Made by a program: the position numbers and the translations under genes. DNA of 34,795 nucleotides from positions 1 through 34,795 of the forward strand of contig NZ_QURB01000013.1 in NCBI RefSeq assembly GCF_003402975.1, in the 5' to 3' direction. The notes beneath the pieces are model-generated. The model ran no database searches. It saw nothing but the letters and a program-made list of their open reading frames with translations, and was not told where the DNA came from. Of the stretch, positions 16,649 to 25,577 are shown piece after piece. Positions within the stretch are counted from its first letter, which is position 1. Every line of letters begins with the position of its first letter. This DNA comes from Brumimicrobium aurantiacum (GTDB taxonomy: Bacteria; Bacteroidota; Bacteroidia; Flavobacteriales_D; Crocinitomicaceae).

Positions 16649-17623
16649 CTAATTCACTAATACTTTGAATCGAGACAGACCTTCTTTCGTTTTTAAAAGT
16701 AGAATATACAAACCTGTTGATTTTTTTCTAAACGTGACTACTATTTCATCTTCTTCTTCATTAAAAATGTAGTTCATTTGAACTTCTTGCCCAACTGGAT
16801 TAACCAAACTCACATCTAGAACACTATTCATTTTATCTGCGTCAATAGTAAACGAATTTCTAGAAACTGGATTTGGGAATACTTTCAACTTTACTTTAAT
16901 TTTATCTTTAGACAAACCAGCAGACAAACAATAATTACCTGCATCTCCGAAAACATTTTCATCTTCAAGATATAGTGTATCAGTTGCGTTCGCGAAAGTC
17001 ACATCGTAATTACAGGTACACATTCCATAAAAACCTTGAGGAGTTAAGATAGGAGAAATAGGATTATGCCCACCGAGATTTTCCACCAAATAATCTTTAA
17101 CCTGATCATTGTATGGGTTGTATACCTCGTAACGAACCCTTTGAACGGTATTCACGACAATAGTATCAATTGAAGATATAACAAACTCTACATCTTTTCT
17201 TGAATTTACATAACGCATCGTATCTCCAATAGCAGCTAAATCTAGATCATTAAAGTCATACAAAACAAAATATTCATCCAAAGGATAATCATTTTCATAG
17301 ATTCCTTCGAACATATAAAAATAATCACTTGAATACAAAGCCATCGAATCAACTTTCAACCAGGTCTTCCTTCCATCTATCCATAAATGGGCAAGTACAT
17401 TACCCTGATCTTTAATCCTAAGAGTGTCTGAAAAGGGCGTATCTGAAGAAACAGTCAAATATTCAAAATGAGACATACCTTCAAAATCCCACGCATGCAG
17501 ACAAATGTCAACATCAAAGCTGTTTAACTCTGGAAATATACTATCATTCAATTGAGACCTCACCTGATTCGCAAATAAGGTTATAGCAACAAGTATGAGT
17601 AATTTGAAAATAGGCTTTATCAT
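16649..17623 (-). CDS. T9SS type A sorting domain-containing secreted protein
   Basis: The 324-residue product starts with a signal peptide (MIKPIFKLLILVAITLFANQ, cleaved near VRSQ) and ends with a type A C-terminal sorting domain: KVFPNPVSRNSFTID, SLVNPVGQEV and KKSTGLYILLLKTKEGLSRF over the last 75-80 residues. T9SS cargo with this domain crosses the outer membrane and is released or surface-anchored. The central part (about 24-240) matches nothing I recognise. A candidate promoter is at 17642-17672. Confidence 0.85.
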   Translation of the reverse strand: MIKPIFKLLILVAITLFANQVRSQLNDSIFPELNSFDVDICLHAWDFEGMSHFEYLTVSSDTPFSDTLRIKDQGNVLAHLWIDGRKTWLKVDSMALYSSDYFYMFEGIYENDYPLDEYFVLYDFNDLDLAAIGDTMRYVNSRKDVEFVISSIDTIVVNTVQRVRYEVYNPYNDQVKDYLVENLGGHNPISPILTPQGFYGMCTCNYDVTFANATDTLYLEDENVFGDAGNYCLSAGLSKDKIKVKLKVFPNPVSRNSFTIDADKMNSVLDVSLVNPVGQEVQMNYIFNEEEDEIVVTFRKKSTGLYILLLKTKEGLSRFKVLVN

Positions 17624-17641
17624 AATATTGTAGTTTTGAAT

Positions 17642-17672
17642 TAAAGGTAGAAGTATTAATTAAACATTCCAA
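17642..17672 (-). promoter_or_regulatory. Candidate promoter of the T9SS cargo gene, TTG-N20-TACCTTTA
   Basis: On the minus strand TTG (17670-17672), 20 bases, then TACCTTTA (17642-17649). The -7 box has one mismatch to TAnnTTTG. It is 18 bases before the start codon. Confidence 0.45.
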
Positions 17673-17886
17673 CTTAATATCGACAATCTATGCCACTTGA
17701 GAAAACCAAATTACTCCCATTAAATAAAATTATACAATCCCCTCTGTTGATTTCAATACTATACCCATAAAAGAATAATATTGATAAAAAGAAAATGACT
17801 AAAAGATTTCTCAGTTACTGCGTTTCATTTAACCCTAAATCCAACAGATAGAAAAAGCTTAAAGCTTACAACCATTAGCCACAAAC

Positions 17887-18003
17887 TCAAATCGCATCAA
17901 ATAAATCTTCCATTGGTCGGCGAACTTTTTTGAAATCTAATCGACAATCTTCTTCGGAGCGGTAACCGAGTGCAAAAATCAATAAAATATCATTTACTCC
18001 AAC
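17887..18003 (-). pseudogene. C-terminal remnant of a nitroreductase-family gene, in frame after thiL
   Basis: Directly after the thiL stop codon the same frame continues for 38 codons to TGA (17887-17889). It encodes VGVNDILLIFALGYRSEED then CRLDFKKVRRPMEDLFDAI. The segment ALGYRSEED...KKVRRP...LF is the typical C terminus of NAD(P)H-dependent nitroreductases (NfsB/NfnB family, FMN-binding). Everything upstream of it (about 170-180 residues in an intact enzyme) is missing; thiL occupies that place. The remnant cannot be functional alone. Either a deletion fused the region to thiL, or the nitroreductase 3' end was left behind after a rearrangement. A translational readthrough extension of ThiL is formally possible. 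Confidence 0.75.
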
Positions 18004-19047
18004 TTATTCTCCTTTAAAGTGATTCCAACCTTGTGCTTTCAATTGAATAGCTGCACCTTGTTTATCAATCAAATATAAACCAGAATCCTTTGAAGTAAAA
18101 TGTCCAATTACAGTCATGTGTGGATTTCCTTTTATTTTGTCGAAATCTTCTTGTTTGATAGAGAAAAGTAATTCATAATCTTCTCCTCCGTTTAAAACAC
18201 AAGTCGTTGGCGAAATATCAAAATCAATAGCCGTTGTAGAGACCTTGGTATCTATCGGCAACTTTTCATCATAAATATTAGCTCCAACATTGGATTGATT
18301 ACAAATATGAAATAATTCAGATGCTAATCCATCAGAAACATCTATCATCGCTGTTGGTTTCACGTCTAATTCCTTCAAAAATCGAACGATATCTTTTCTT
18401 GCCTCTGGCTTAAGCTGTCTTTCTAACAAATAATCATATCCATCTAAATCTGGTTGAATATCAGGATTAGCTTTATATACTGATTTTTCACGCTCTAGAA
18501 TTTGGAGTCCCATATATGCAGCACCTAGGTCTCCTGTTACCACGATTAACTCGTTTTCTTTAGCTCCATTTCTGTATACGACATCTTCTTTTTTGGCTGT
18601 TCCGATAGCCGTAACAGAAATCATTAAGCCAGAAACTGAAGAAGTAGTATCTCCTCCAATCAAATCAACATTATAAATTTCACAAGCTTTATGAATTCCT
18701 TTATACAATTCTTCAAGGGCTTCTTTAGGAAAACGACTAGATGCAGCAATAGAAACTGTAATTTGTTCTGCAGCACCATTCATCGCATAAATATCTGACA
18801 AATTCACAACTACGGCTTTATATCCTAAATGCATTAATGGAGTATACATCAAATTAAAGTGAATTCCTTCAACTAATGCATCCGTTGAGATGAGTGTAAC
18901 ATTTTCATCATCTTTAGCGATTAATGCCGCATCATCACCAACTCCATAAATTGTAGATTCTCTTTTACTCTTGAAGTCTTTCGTTAATTCCTCAATTAAT
19001 CCAAATTCTCCAATGGATTCTAATGATGTTTTCTTCTCTTCACTCAT
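18004..19047 (-). CDS. thiL: Thiamine-monophosphate kinase
   Basis: ThiL phosphorylates thiamine monophosphate to the active cofactor thiamine diphosphate. The 347-residue product has the family motifs: GDDAAL (37-42), DALVEGIHF (56-64), NLSDIYAMNGAAEQ (82-95), GGDTTSS, VTGDLGAAYMGLQIL, MIDVSDGLASELFHIC and LNGGEDYELLF. It ends normally with GWNHFKGE. It follows the deacetylase gene after only 3 bases, so it is the last gene of that unit. The nitroreductase remnant continues in frame after its stop. Confidence 0.96.
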   Translation of the reverse strand: MSEEKKTSLESIGEFGLIEELTKDFKSKRESTIYGVGDDAALIAKDDENVTLISTDALVEGIHFNLMYTPLMHLGYKAVVVNLSDIYAMNGAAEQITVSIAASSRFPKEALEELYKGIHKACEIYNVDLIGGDTTSSVSGLMISVTAIGTAKKEDVVYRNGAKENELIVVTGDLGAAYMGLQILEREKSVYKANPDIQPDLDGYDYLLERQLKPEARKDIVRFLKELDVKPTAMIDVSDGLASELFHICNQSNVGANIYDEKLPIDTKVSTTAIDFDISPTTCVLNGGEDYELLFSIKQEDFDKIKGNPHMTVIGHFTSKDSGLYLIDKQGAAIQLKAQGWNHFKGE

Positions 19048-19050
19048 AAT

Positions 19051-19704
19051 TTATTGTTTCTTTTCAACCAGTGCAAAATTAAGCTGTTTATCTCGAATAA
19101 CTTTAATTATCGCAGGGATTATTTGTTTCAATTTATCTTTAGATTTTTCATTTTCATGAAATACCAGTATATCTCGATTTCGAATTTGTTTAGTAGCCTT
19201 CTGAATTATAGCATCAGCACTTAGCGAAGTGTCAAAATCATAACTCATCCAGCTCCACATCACAATTATTCCTTTTTGCATTACGTAATTCGCTTGTTTT
19301 CTATTCAATCTACCATGCGGTGGTCTAAACAAAGTTGAATTAACCAAAGTTTGAGATTGATCAAAATTCACACAAAAACGCTCAAACGATAGCTGTTTTG
19401 CGGAAACATGTACATAGCCATGATGTCCAACGACATGACCTTCACTTATCGCTTTTTGATATAGCGCTGGGTTTTCCTTAATCTTCTCACCTTGCCAAAA
19501 GAAAGTCGCTTGAATATTGTGTTTTTTCAAAAACGCTAACAACCAAGGAGTCGTTTCAGGATGCGGACCATCATCAAAAGTTAAGCATACATTATCGTTT
19601 GGTGCAAACCAAATGCGGCGCGGAAAAATCCACGCCACAATCTTTGGTATTCTATGTAATCTTATAATAATGTGCTTAGTTAGAAGTGTCACTTTGGAAG
19701 CCAT
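19051..19704 (-). CDS. Polysaccharide deacetylase family protein (NodB domain)
   Basis: The 217-residue product carries the NodB motifs of carbohydrate esterase family 4: TFDDGPHP (42-49) with the catalytic and metal aspartates, the metal histidine pair in HGYVH (95-99) and RPPHGR (127-132). FHENEKS near the C terminus fits the last motif, with the catalytic histidine. Such enzymes remove acetyl groups from N-acetylated sugars in peptidoglycan or surface glycans. No clear signal peptide is seen; the short hydrophobic stretch near residues 12-27 may be a membrane anchor. Its start overlaps the end of the DUF2723 gene by 29 bases. Confidence 0.88.
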   Translation of the reverse strand: MASKVTLLTKHIIIRLHRIPKIVAWIFPRRIWFAPNDNVCLTFDDGPHPETTPWLLAFLKKHNIQATFFWQGEKIKENPALYQKAISEGHVVGHHGYVHVSAKQLSFERFCVNFDQSQTLVNSTLFRPPHGRLNRKQANYVMQKGIIVMWSWMSYDFDTSLSADAIIQKATKQIRNRDILVFHENEKSKDKLKQIIPAIIKVIRDKQLNFALVEKKQ

Positions 19705-22700
19705 TCTGTTTTAAAACGGCGTTATACATTTTCGCAAATTCTAATGCTTCTTTTTCCATAGTTCTCACTCGAGTACTACCACCACGAATAGTTTCAGAAG
19801 TTTCGCGATTACGCAATTCTTCAACGACTCCACCAACAACACTTCTCGACAATTTCTGATCTAATTCATTTCCTAATTGCTCAGCATCACTACCTGGAGA
19901 ATTCACCATTACTTGAGCATAAACCCTTAAGAAATTCATTGATAAAGCAAGGAAATCTTGTTGATATCGATAAGCAATCATTGCATCACTATTGTCATAG
20001 TAATCCATCAATGTTTCAAGTTGTAACATATATTCGATCGCTAATTCATCAGCCATTTCATTTTTATCTACTTGATAAAGGGCTTGAATGAAATCTGGAA
20101 TAGCTCCATCTGAAGGAATACCATCTCCTGTAGAAAGTTGTCTACCTGTTGCTCTAGGCTCACCAAAGTCCAAAACTTTATCAATCGGTAATTTTTCTAA
20201 TGAATGAGCAATAACCGTCTCAACTTTATCTGCATAGTATGCAGGAGAGTTTTGACTCGCCTCTGATGAATCTGTAACATTTGAGTTTTTCGCGTTTCTG
20301 TATGCGCTTGCTAATTTGGAAGCTAGCTCAACATAATTATTACGGTATTGCGCAGTATGACGACGTGTATAGTAATCTACTAGAACACCTTCACCATTAA
20401 GGTTTGCATAGTCATATTCATTGATTAAGTTATTGAACATTACTTCTCTAGAGAATTTTTCTCCTGCGCTACCCATTAATGGAACTAATCCATGAACCTG
20501 ACCAAAACTCTGTACTACCCCAGCACCTAACAATGCTTTAGCAACATCTGACCCTCCAGGACTTGAGAAATAAATTCCTCTTTTCCAGTCGAAATTCGCA
20601 AGAATATCCATCATCATCACTTCTTCACGACTTAGTCCACGTACTTCAGATCTAAAGTACATTCCTTTTCTAAAGTCAAATCTAATTTCAGATTCAGCCT
20701 GATCAGCGTATTCCTCTGAAATAATTCCAGCTTCAACAGCATTCTCAACATTCACATCCAATACAAATCCTGAAGAAGGGAAGAAACGTAAATCTCTACC
20801 AGGCTGTTCTAAGATATTATCATCATTCTTCACAAAATCCATTGCATAATCGATAGGCAAATAATCCCATGAGTCTGTCCAAGAATTTGCAGCAACCTCC
20901 AATTGTGAAATCAGATTTTTATCTGCAGAAATATCTTTACTACTTACATCACTGAAGATTTTTCTCAAGATAAGATTCATTTTATCATAGTCCTCAACAC
21001 CAGGGTTTGAAACTGGCTCAGAAAGCTCTGCCTTCACCTTTTCAAGCACAGTTGCTGTTTGAGAATTGTTTGGTGTCATGGCTTGAAGAGCACCAACTAA
21101 TCCTGTTCTCAATCTTGAGATTGCCTCACTGAACAATTTAGGATTAGCATTAATCTTCATTGAGATGATCTCATTTGCTTTTTCAGGAGAAATACTTCTT
21201 CTGTACATATCAAAACTAAAGAATGGTACATAATCAGTATTTCCTGCCCCCATCAAAATTTGATCTTCTCTAAATTCAATTGGTAAAGGATCTGATTCAT
21301 ATGCACGCATTTTCATTTGGTTTGAGTACCAATCTGTCTGCATTAGAGAAAGATTTGCCACCCTAACATCTGTTCTGACTCCTTCAACCTCTTGCAAATA
21401 CCATAATGGGAATGTATCATTATCACCATTCGTATACAAGATAGCGTTTGGTGCACATCCAACTAAATAATTATAGGCTAATGAACGTGCAGGAGAACGA
21501 TTGCTTCTGTCGTGACTTTCCCAACCTTGTACACTCAATAGCAAAGGAGCTGAAAGACCTAGTATTGTTGCAAACATTGCCGCTCCGGCCTTAGGAACGT
21601 TCATTTTTCTTAGTAATGTCATTGCTAACATTGCTCCACCACCAATGACCCCTATAATCAATACTGAAAGTGACGTTGACATCCCTTTATTAGATTGCAT
21701 ATCGATAACTAAACCTAGTAGTAAAAGCCCAGCAATACTCATTCCTAATTTCTTAAAGTCTTCTTTTGTGAATGATCTAAACGCTTCGAATAAACCGTAA
21801 ACTCCTAGACCAATCCACATAGCAAAAACATAAAACGAAGCTGCGAAAGCATAATCTCTTTCACGAGGTTCGAATGTTTTTTGATTCAAGTAAACCACAA
21901 TCGCTAATCCAGTCAATAAGAAAAGAACCAAGACGACAATACCATCTTTAGGTGCTTTTAAGAAATGGAAGAACATTCCGATAAGTCCAAGGATTAAAGG
22001 TATATAGAAGAATTTAGTATGACTTGGATTTTCCTGAGTATAATAAGGTGCATTTTCACCTTGTGCCCCTAAACGTGCTTCGTCAACTACATCAAAACCA
22101 GAAATCCAGTTTCCACGGAAAGTATCCCCATCTCCTTGAATATCATTTTGACGACCTGCAAAGTTCCACATGAAATACCTCCAATACATCCAATTGACCT
22201 GGTAACTTACAAAGTACTGCAGATTATTCCCAAAGGTTGGAATAGGACGACCATCATCACCAATCTGTGAAGCTGGCACTTTTCTATTCGGATCATAACC
22301 AGACCAATTTCTATACCCATTGGCTCTTTGCGGATCATTTCTCACATACATACGTGGGAAAATAGTGTTTTGCTGATAAGTGGCAACTTGGTTTTCAATA
22401 GCACCTTGATTGATCACAAAGTACTTCTCATTCATTTCATAACTCTGTCCGCTATTTTTAATATAGTTTTCAGCTATTTCTTTCTTTTTAAAAGAAATTA
22501 TTTCTTTTCCTGACCTCGTAGAAACGACCCAACGCCTATCATAAGTTGGTGTTCTATCTTTCCATTCACTTTGTTTTGCAGGTTTAGAGTTAAAATACTC
22601 ACCATAAAGTAAAGGCCAAGATCCGTATTGCTCACGTTTTAAGAAAGCGTGTAATGTTACTAAGTTTTCAGGGTTGTTTTCATCTAAAGGCGGGTTAGCA

Positions 22701-23668
22701 TTTGAACGAATAACGATTGTCGCAAAAGATCCATACCCAATAAAAAGCATTATCAAACCTAGAATTACAGTATTTCCAAGTTTATACCCTTTCTTTCTGG
22801 TAAAGATTAATCCACCAATTAAACCTCCAATTAGAAGAATAAAGAAAAGAGCTGCTCCAACACCAAATGGAAGCCCCATAGAATTTACAAAGAAAATCTC
22901 CATTTTAGAAGCCAAAGCGATAGTTCCAGGGATAATTCCATTTTGAATAAATCCAAGTGCAGCCACACCAATAATCCCTGTAATAAAGAAAGTTTTAAAA
23001 TTTGTTTCTGGTTTCAATTGATGCGAAACAACATAGGCAATTGCTGGAAGAACGAGCAATCCAAGCAAGTGAACTCCAATAGCTAGTCCGAAAAGGAACA
23101 TGATTAACACCATCCATCTTAAAGGACGGATTTCTGGACTAATTTGTCCACGATTAATCATCGTCATCTCTTCATCCCATTTCAAAACAGCCCAGAAAAT
23201 AACTGCAGTAAACAAAGAAGACATTGCATACACCTCCCCTTCCACAGCAGAGAACCAAAAGGATTCAGTAAAAGTATATGCCATTGCCCCAACGAAACCA
23301 GACCCTAGTATTGCTACTTTTTGTCCTTTCGTCATGACAGCTCCATCCTTTTCAGCAATTTTCTTTCCGAGTTTAGTAATAGACCAAAACAAGAATAGTA
23401 TAGTCAAAGAGCTACTTAAGGCTGACATTCGATTTATCCATAGCGCTACTTCAGTCACATCACCTCCTGCAAAAAGAGAAAACAATCGACCAATTAACAT
23501 AAATAAGGGAGCACCTGGAGGGTGACCGACCTCTAATTTATAGGCCGCAGTGATATACTCACCGCAATCCCACAAGGAAACCGTATCTTCAACAGTAATA
23601 AAATACACGATTGTCGCGATTAAAAACGACAACCATCCAATAGAAATATCTAATTTTTTATAGTTCAT
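19676..23668 (-). CDS. DUF2723 membrane protein (GT117-type, protein O-mannosyltransferase-like)
   Basis: The 1330-residue product starts with a multi-spanning membrane half (about residues 10-680) that opens with the family signature TVEDTVSLWDCGEYITAAYK and LEVGHPPGAPLFMLIGRLF. Here the acidic residues sit in the first loop, as in PMT-fold glycosyltransferases. A soluble C-terminal half (about 700-1330) follows, beginning near LYTNGDNDTFPLWYLQEVEG. The family is assigned to glycosyltransferase family 117 and is thought to transfer sugars from a lipid carrier; acceptor and sugar are unknown. The coding overlap with a deacetylase suggests the two act on the same surface glycan, which is inference. 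It is the first gene of the unit ending in thiL. Confidence 0.88.
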   Translation of the reverse strand: MNYKKLDISIGWLSFLIATIVYFITVEDTVSLWDCGEYITAAYKLEVGHPPGAPLFMLIGRLFSLFAGGDVTEVALWINRMSALSSSLTILFLFWSITKLGKKIAEKDGAVMTKGQKVAILGSGFVGAMAYTFTESFWFSAVEGEVYAMSSLFTAVIFWAVLKWDEEMTMINRGQISPEIRPLRWMVLIMFLFGLAIGVHLLGLLVLPAIAYVVSHQLKPETNFKTFFITGIIGVAALGFIQNGIIPGTIALASKMEIFFVNSMGLPFGVGAALFFILLIGGLIGGLIFTRKKGYKLGNTVILGLIMLFIGYGSFATIVIRSNANPPLDENNPENLVTLHAFLKREQYGSWPLLYGEYFNSKPAKQSEWKDRTPTYDRRWVVSTRSGKEIISFKKKEIAENYIKNSGQSYEMNEKYFVINQGAIENQVATYQQNTIFPRMYVRNDPQRANGYRNWSGYDPNRKVPASQIGDDGRPIPTFGNNLQYFVSYQVNWMYWRYFMWNFAGRQNDIQGDGDTFRGNWISGFDVVDEARLGAQGENAPYYTQENPSHTKFFYIPLILGLIGMFFHFLKAPKDGIVVLVLFLLTGLAIVVYLNQKTFEPRERDYAFAASFYVFAMWIGLGVYGLFEAFRSFTKEDFKKLGMSIAGLLLLGLVIDMQSNKGMSTSLSVLIIGVIGGGAMLAMTLLRKMNVPKAGAAMFATILGLSAPLLLSVQGWESHDRSNRSPARSLAYNYLVGCAPNAILYTNGDNDTFPLWYLQEVEGVRTDVRVANLSLMQTDWYSNQMKMRAYESDPLPIEFREDQILMGAGNTDYVPFFSFDMYRRSISPEKANEIISMKINANPKLFSEAISRLRTGLVGALQAMTPNNSQTATVLEKVKAELSEPVSNPGVEDYDKMNLILRKIFSDVSSKDISADKNLISQLEVAANSWTDSWDYLPIDYAMDFVKNDDNILEQPGRDLRFFPSSGFVLDVNVENAVEAGIISEEYADQAESEIRFDFRKGMYFRSEVRGLSREEVMMMDILANFDWKRGIYFSSPGGSDVAKALLGAGVVQSFGQVHGLVPLMGSAGEKFSREVMFNNLINEYDYANLNGEGVLVDYYTRRHTAQYRNNYVELASKLASAYRNAKNSNVTDSSEASQNSPAYYADKVETVIAHSLEKLPIDKVLDFGEPRATGRQLSTGDGIPSDGAIPDFIQALYQVDKNEMADELAIEYMLQLETLMDYYDNSDAMIAYRYQQDFLALSMNFLRVYAQVMVNSPGSDAEQLGNELDQKLSRSVVGGVVEELRNRETSETIRGGSTRVRTMEKEALEFAKMYNAVLKQNGFQSDTSN

Positions 23669-23892
23669 AGTGTAAATTTGAATCGCACGAAGTTAATAAT
23701 ATTCAACTTGTGGACATAATTATCAATCTAAAAATTAAAATTTAATATAATCATTACCGAAATTCAATTCGAATATTGTTTTAAGGCTGTTAAAAATCAC
23801 CAACAGCTTATTTTATTTAAAAAAAAGTAAAAATTATTTCACTGATTATCAGTGAAAAATAAATAAATCGAAAAATTTTTCTAAAAGTTCCC

Positions 23893-23922
23893 TTGCGGAT
23901 AAATAAAAAGTTCATACATTTG
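23893..23922 (+). promoter_or_regulatory. tRNA-Gln promoter, TTG-N19-TACATTTG
   Basis: TTG (23893-23895), 19 bases, then TACATTTG (23915-23922) followed by CACTCGCAG. It matches the phylum consensus and lies 42 bases before the tRNA. Confidence 0.85.
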
Positions 23923-23964
23923 CACTCGCAGAACGCAAGATAGATTTTAAAGCGTTTCAAAAAT

Positions 23965-24037
23965 TGTCCCATGGTGTAACTGGCAACACGTCTGTTTTTG
24001 GTACAGAAGAGTCTAGGTTCGAGCCCTAGTGGGACAA
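23965..24037 (+). tRNA. tRNA-Gln (TTG)
   Basis: The acceptor TGTCCCA pairs with TGGGACA (24030-24036), discriminator A24037. The anticodon arm TCTGT-TTTTGGT-ACAGA carries anticodon TTG, and the T-arm is CTAGG-TTCGAGC-CCTAG. The 3' CCA is not encoded. Confidence 0.95.
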
Positions 24038-24039
24038 CA

Positions 24040-24068
24040 AAAAGACCTCCATTTGGAGGTCTTTTTTT
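24040..24068. terminator. Terminator of tRNA-Gln, also usable by the convergent RCC1 gene
   Basis: AAAAGACCTCC (24040-24050) pairs with GGAGGTCTTTT (24055-24065) around an ATTT loop and continues into a T-run (to 24068). The A-run on the left makes it work on the minus strand too, where the RCC1 copy A transcript arrives. Confidence 0.88.
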
Positions 24069-24092
24069 GTTTGGAACAAACAGAGTTTATAA

Positions 24093-25577
24093 TCACTTCA
24101 CCACCTTAAATGCTTTCACCGACTTCTCAGACCTCAACACCAACACATAAACGCCTGGTTTTAAATCCGAAGTATTTAATTTAAATTCTTTAGATTCAAC
24201 TTGTGAAGTCACAACCACACTTCCCTTTGCATCTATCATTTCCATCGAAACTACAGTTCCATTTTCGTTGTTGATATTGAGCTCATCTGTAATTGGATTC
24301 GGATAAACGGAAATTCCATTCAACTCATTCCCTTCTAATCCTAGCACATCCACAAAAACACATGCTGAAGTATCCACACATGGGCCTTGAGTGATGATTA
24401 CAGCATAATCTCCATTGGCTGTTGGAGTGAATGTTTCTCCTGTTTCTCCTGTTTCTCCTGTAATTACTGAACTATCTGCGCAATTTATCCATTGATAAGT
24501 ATGTCCCGTGTCATTAACGCTTAACGTTTCGTTATTTAGTGTCGTTGAAATATCTATATCACAATAAGGATCAACTCCGCATGGATAAATTTGATAGCCT
24601 TCATCATAAGGACTTGATGTATCGTATTGTTTTCCAAGTCCTGTTAAATGAAAATAGGTTCCTGGTGTTGGTGTACCTGCTAGTGCTGATGAGGCTGTAA
24701 CGCGAACTGTAAAAGTATCAACTGTATTAGTGACTGCTATATTTCCATCCGATGGCCACATTGCTTCTCCATTTACGAGTTCTAGGTTTTCTAATCTCAC
24801 CAACTGGCTCTCTGTGGTTTCATCTAGAACGGTTGTAAGTGTTGGACTTTGCAGCGCCGCTCCTTGTTGTAGAACAGCAATATTATCTGGTTTTATTTGA
24901 ATTAATCCATTGACTTGTGTGATTTCTCCTTCTACTTCAATTTCATCTCCTTCTGTGGGGATGTAGCCGTTTATATCCGTTGGACTAGAAAGTGTAATTC
25001 CATCGTTATTAGCATCTATGAGCGTTATATCATATCCTGAACTGCTGAAGTTTTGACAATGTACAACACCTGAAATTGCAACGCTATCTCCGACAGATGT
25101 TCCTACACCACTAGCATCGCTTCCAGTAACACCAGCGATTGTAGCAGGTATATAAGTTGGCCCACCACCTGTTGTTGATGTTACGCAGATACCTTGGGTT
25201 TGGGTGGGAGTATTATAGTATGCAGTACCGTAACTCGAACCATTACCAAACTCTCCGTAATAGTTTAAACCCCAATACCAAACAGTACCATCTGTTTTGG
25301 TAGCCATGGTTGTTGCATAATTTCTTGCTTGAACTTTTGACCAATTGCTATTATTACCTATTTGTGTTGGAACTAGACGGTCTGTAGAAGTGCCATCTCC
25401 TAATTGACCGTTTGTGTTAACCCCCCAAGCCCAGAGCGTACCATCTTCCTTAACTCCAAAAGAGGTTCCTGTTCCTGTTGAAAAACTTATCCACTTATCC
25501 ATTGATATCTGTTGAGGGGTATTGGTAACGCTTGGAGTTCCTCCGACTCCTAGACCTAGTCCCCCCCCCATGACCAT
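24093..25577 (-). CDS. RCC1-repeat T9SS protein, copy A, C-terminal part (frameshifted)
   Basis: The 494-codon frame is the second half of a split gene. It has further RCC1 blades (KEDGTLWAWGVNTNGQLGDG; TKTDGTVWYWGLNYYGEFG), then an OB-fold-like domain (about residues 140-290, with GDSVAISGVVHCQN and GDEIEVEGEITQVNGLIQIK), an Ig-like segment containing TYQWINCADSS, and a type A sorting domain (GISVYPNPITDELNIN to SVKAFKVVK). The apparent ATG start (MVMGGG) is an artefact of the G-tract. Aligned to copy B, the true frame continues from the 25556-26308 frame, and one extra G in the nine-G run (25561-25569) would restore it. It may be phase-variable, a pseudogene or a sequencing error. OB-fold plus RCC1 suggests an extracellular binding protein; ligand unknown. 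Confidence 0.75.
   Translation of the reverse strand: MVMGGGLGLGVGGTPSVTNTPQQISMDKWISFSTGTGTSFGVKEDGTLWAWGVNTNGQLGDGTSTDRLVPTQIGNNSNWSKVQARNYATTMATKTDGTVWYWGLNYYGEFGNGSSYGTAYYNTPTQTQGICVTSTTGGGPTYIPATIAGVTGSDASGVGTSVGDSVAISGVVHCQNFSSSGYDITLIDANNDGITLSSPTDINGYIPTEGDEIEVEGEITQVNGLIQIKPDNIAVLQQGAALQSPTLTTVLDETTESQLVRLENLELVNGEAMWPSDGNIAVTNTVDTFTVRVTASSALAGTPTPGTYFHLTGLGKQYDTSSPYDEGYQIYPCGVDPYCDIDISTTLNNETLSVNDTGHTYQWINCADSSVITGETGETGETFTPTANGDYAVIITQGPCVDTSACVFVDVLGLEGNELNGISVYPNPITDELNINNENGTVVSMEMIDAKGSVVVTSQVESKEFKLNTSDLKPGVYVLVLRSEKSVKAFKVVK
24432..24459 (-). repeat. 9-bp minisatellite, three copies, in RCC1 copy A
   Basis: TGTTTCTCC is repeated three times and encodes GETGETGET on the minus strand. 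Copy B has a single GET at the same place. Repeat number can change without breaking the frame. Confidence 0.8.

Noticed and set aside
23100-23525. 141-codon plus-strand frame opposite the DUF2723 gene
   Set aside because: Shadow of the conserved membrane half of the DUF2723 protein.
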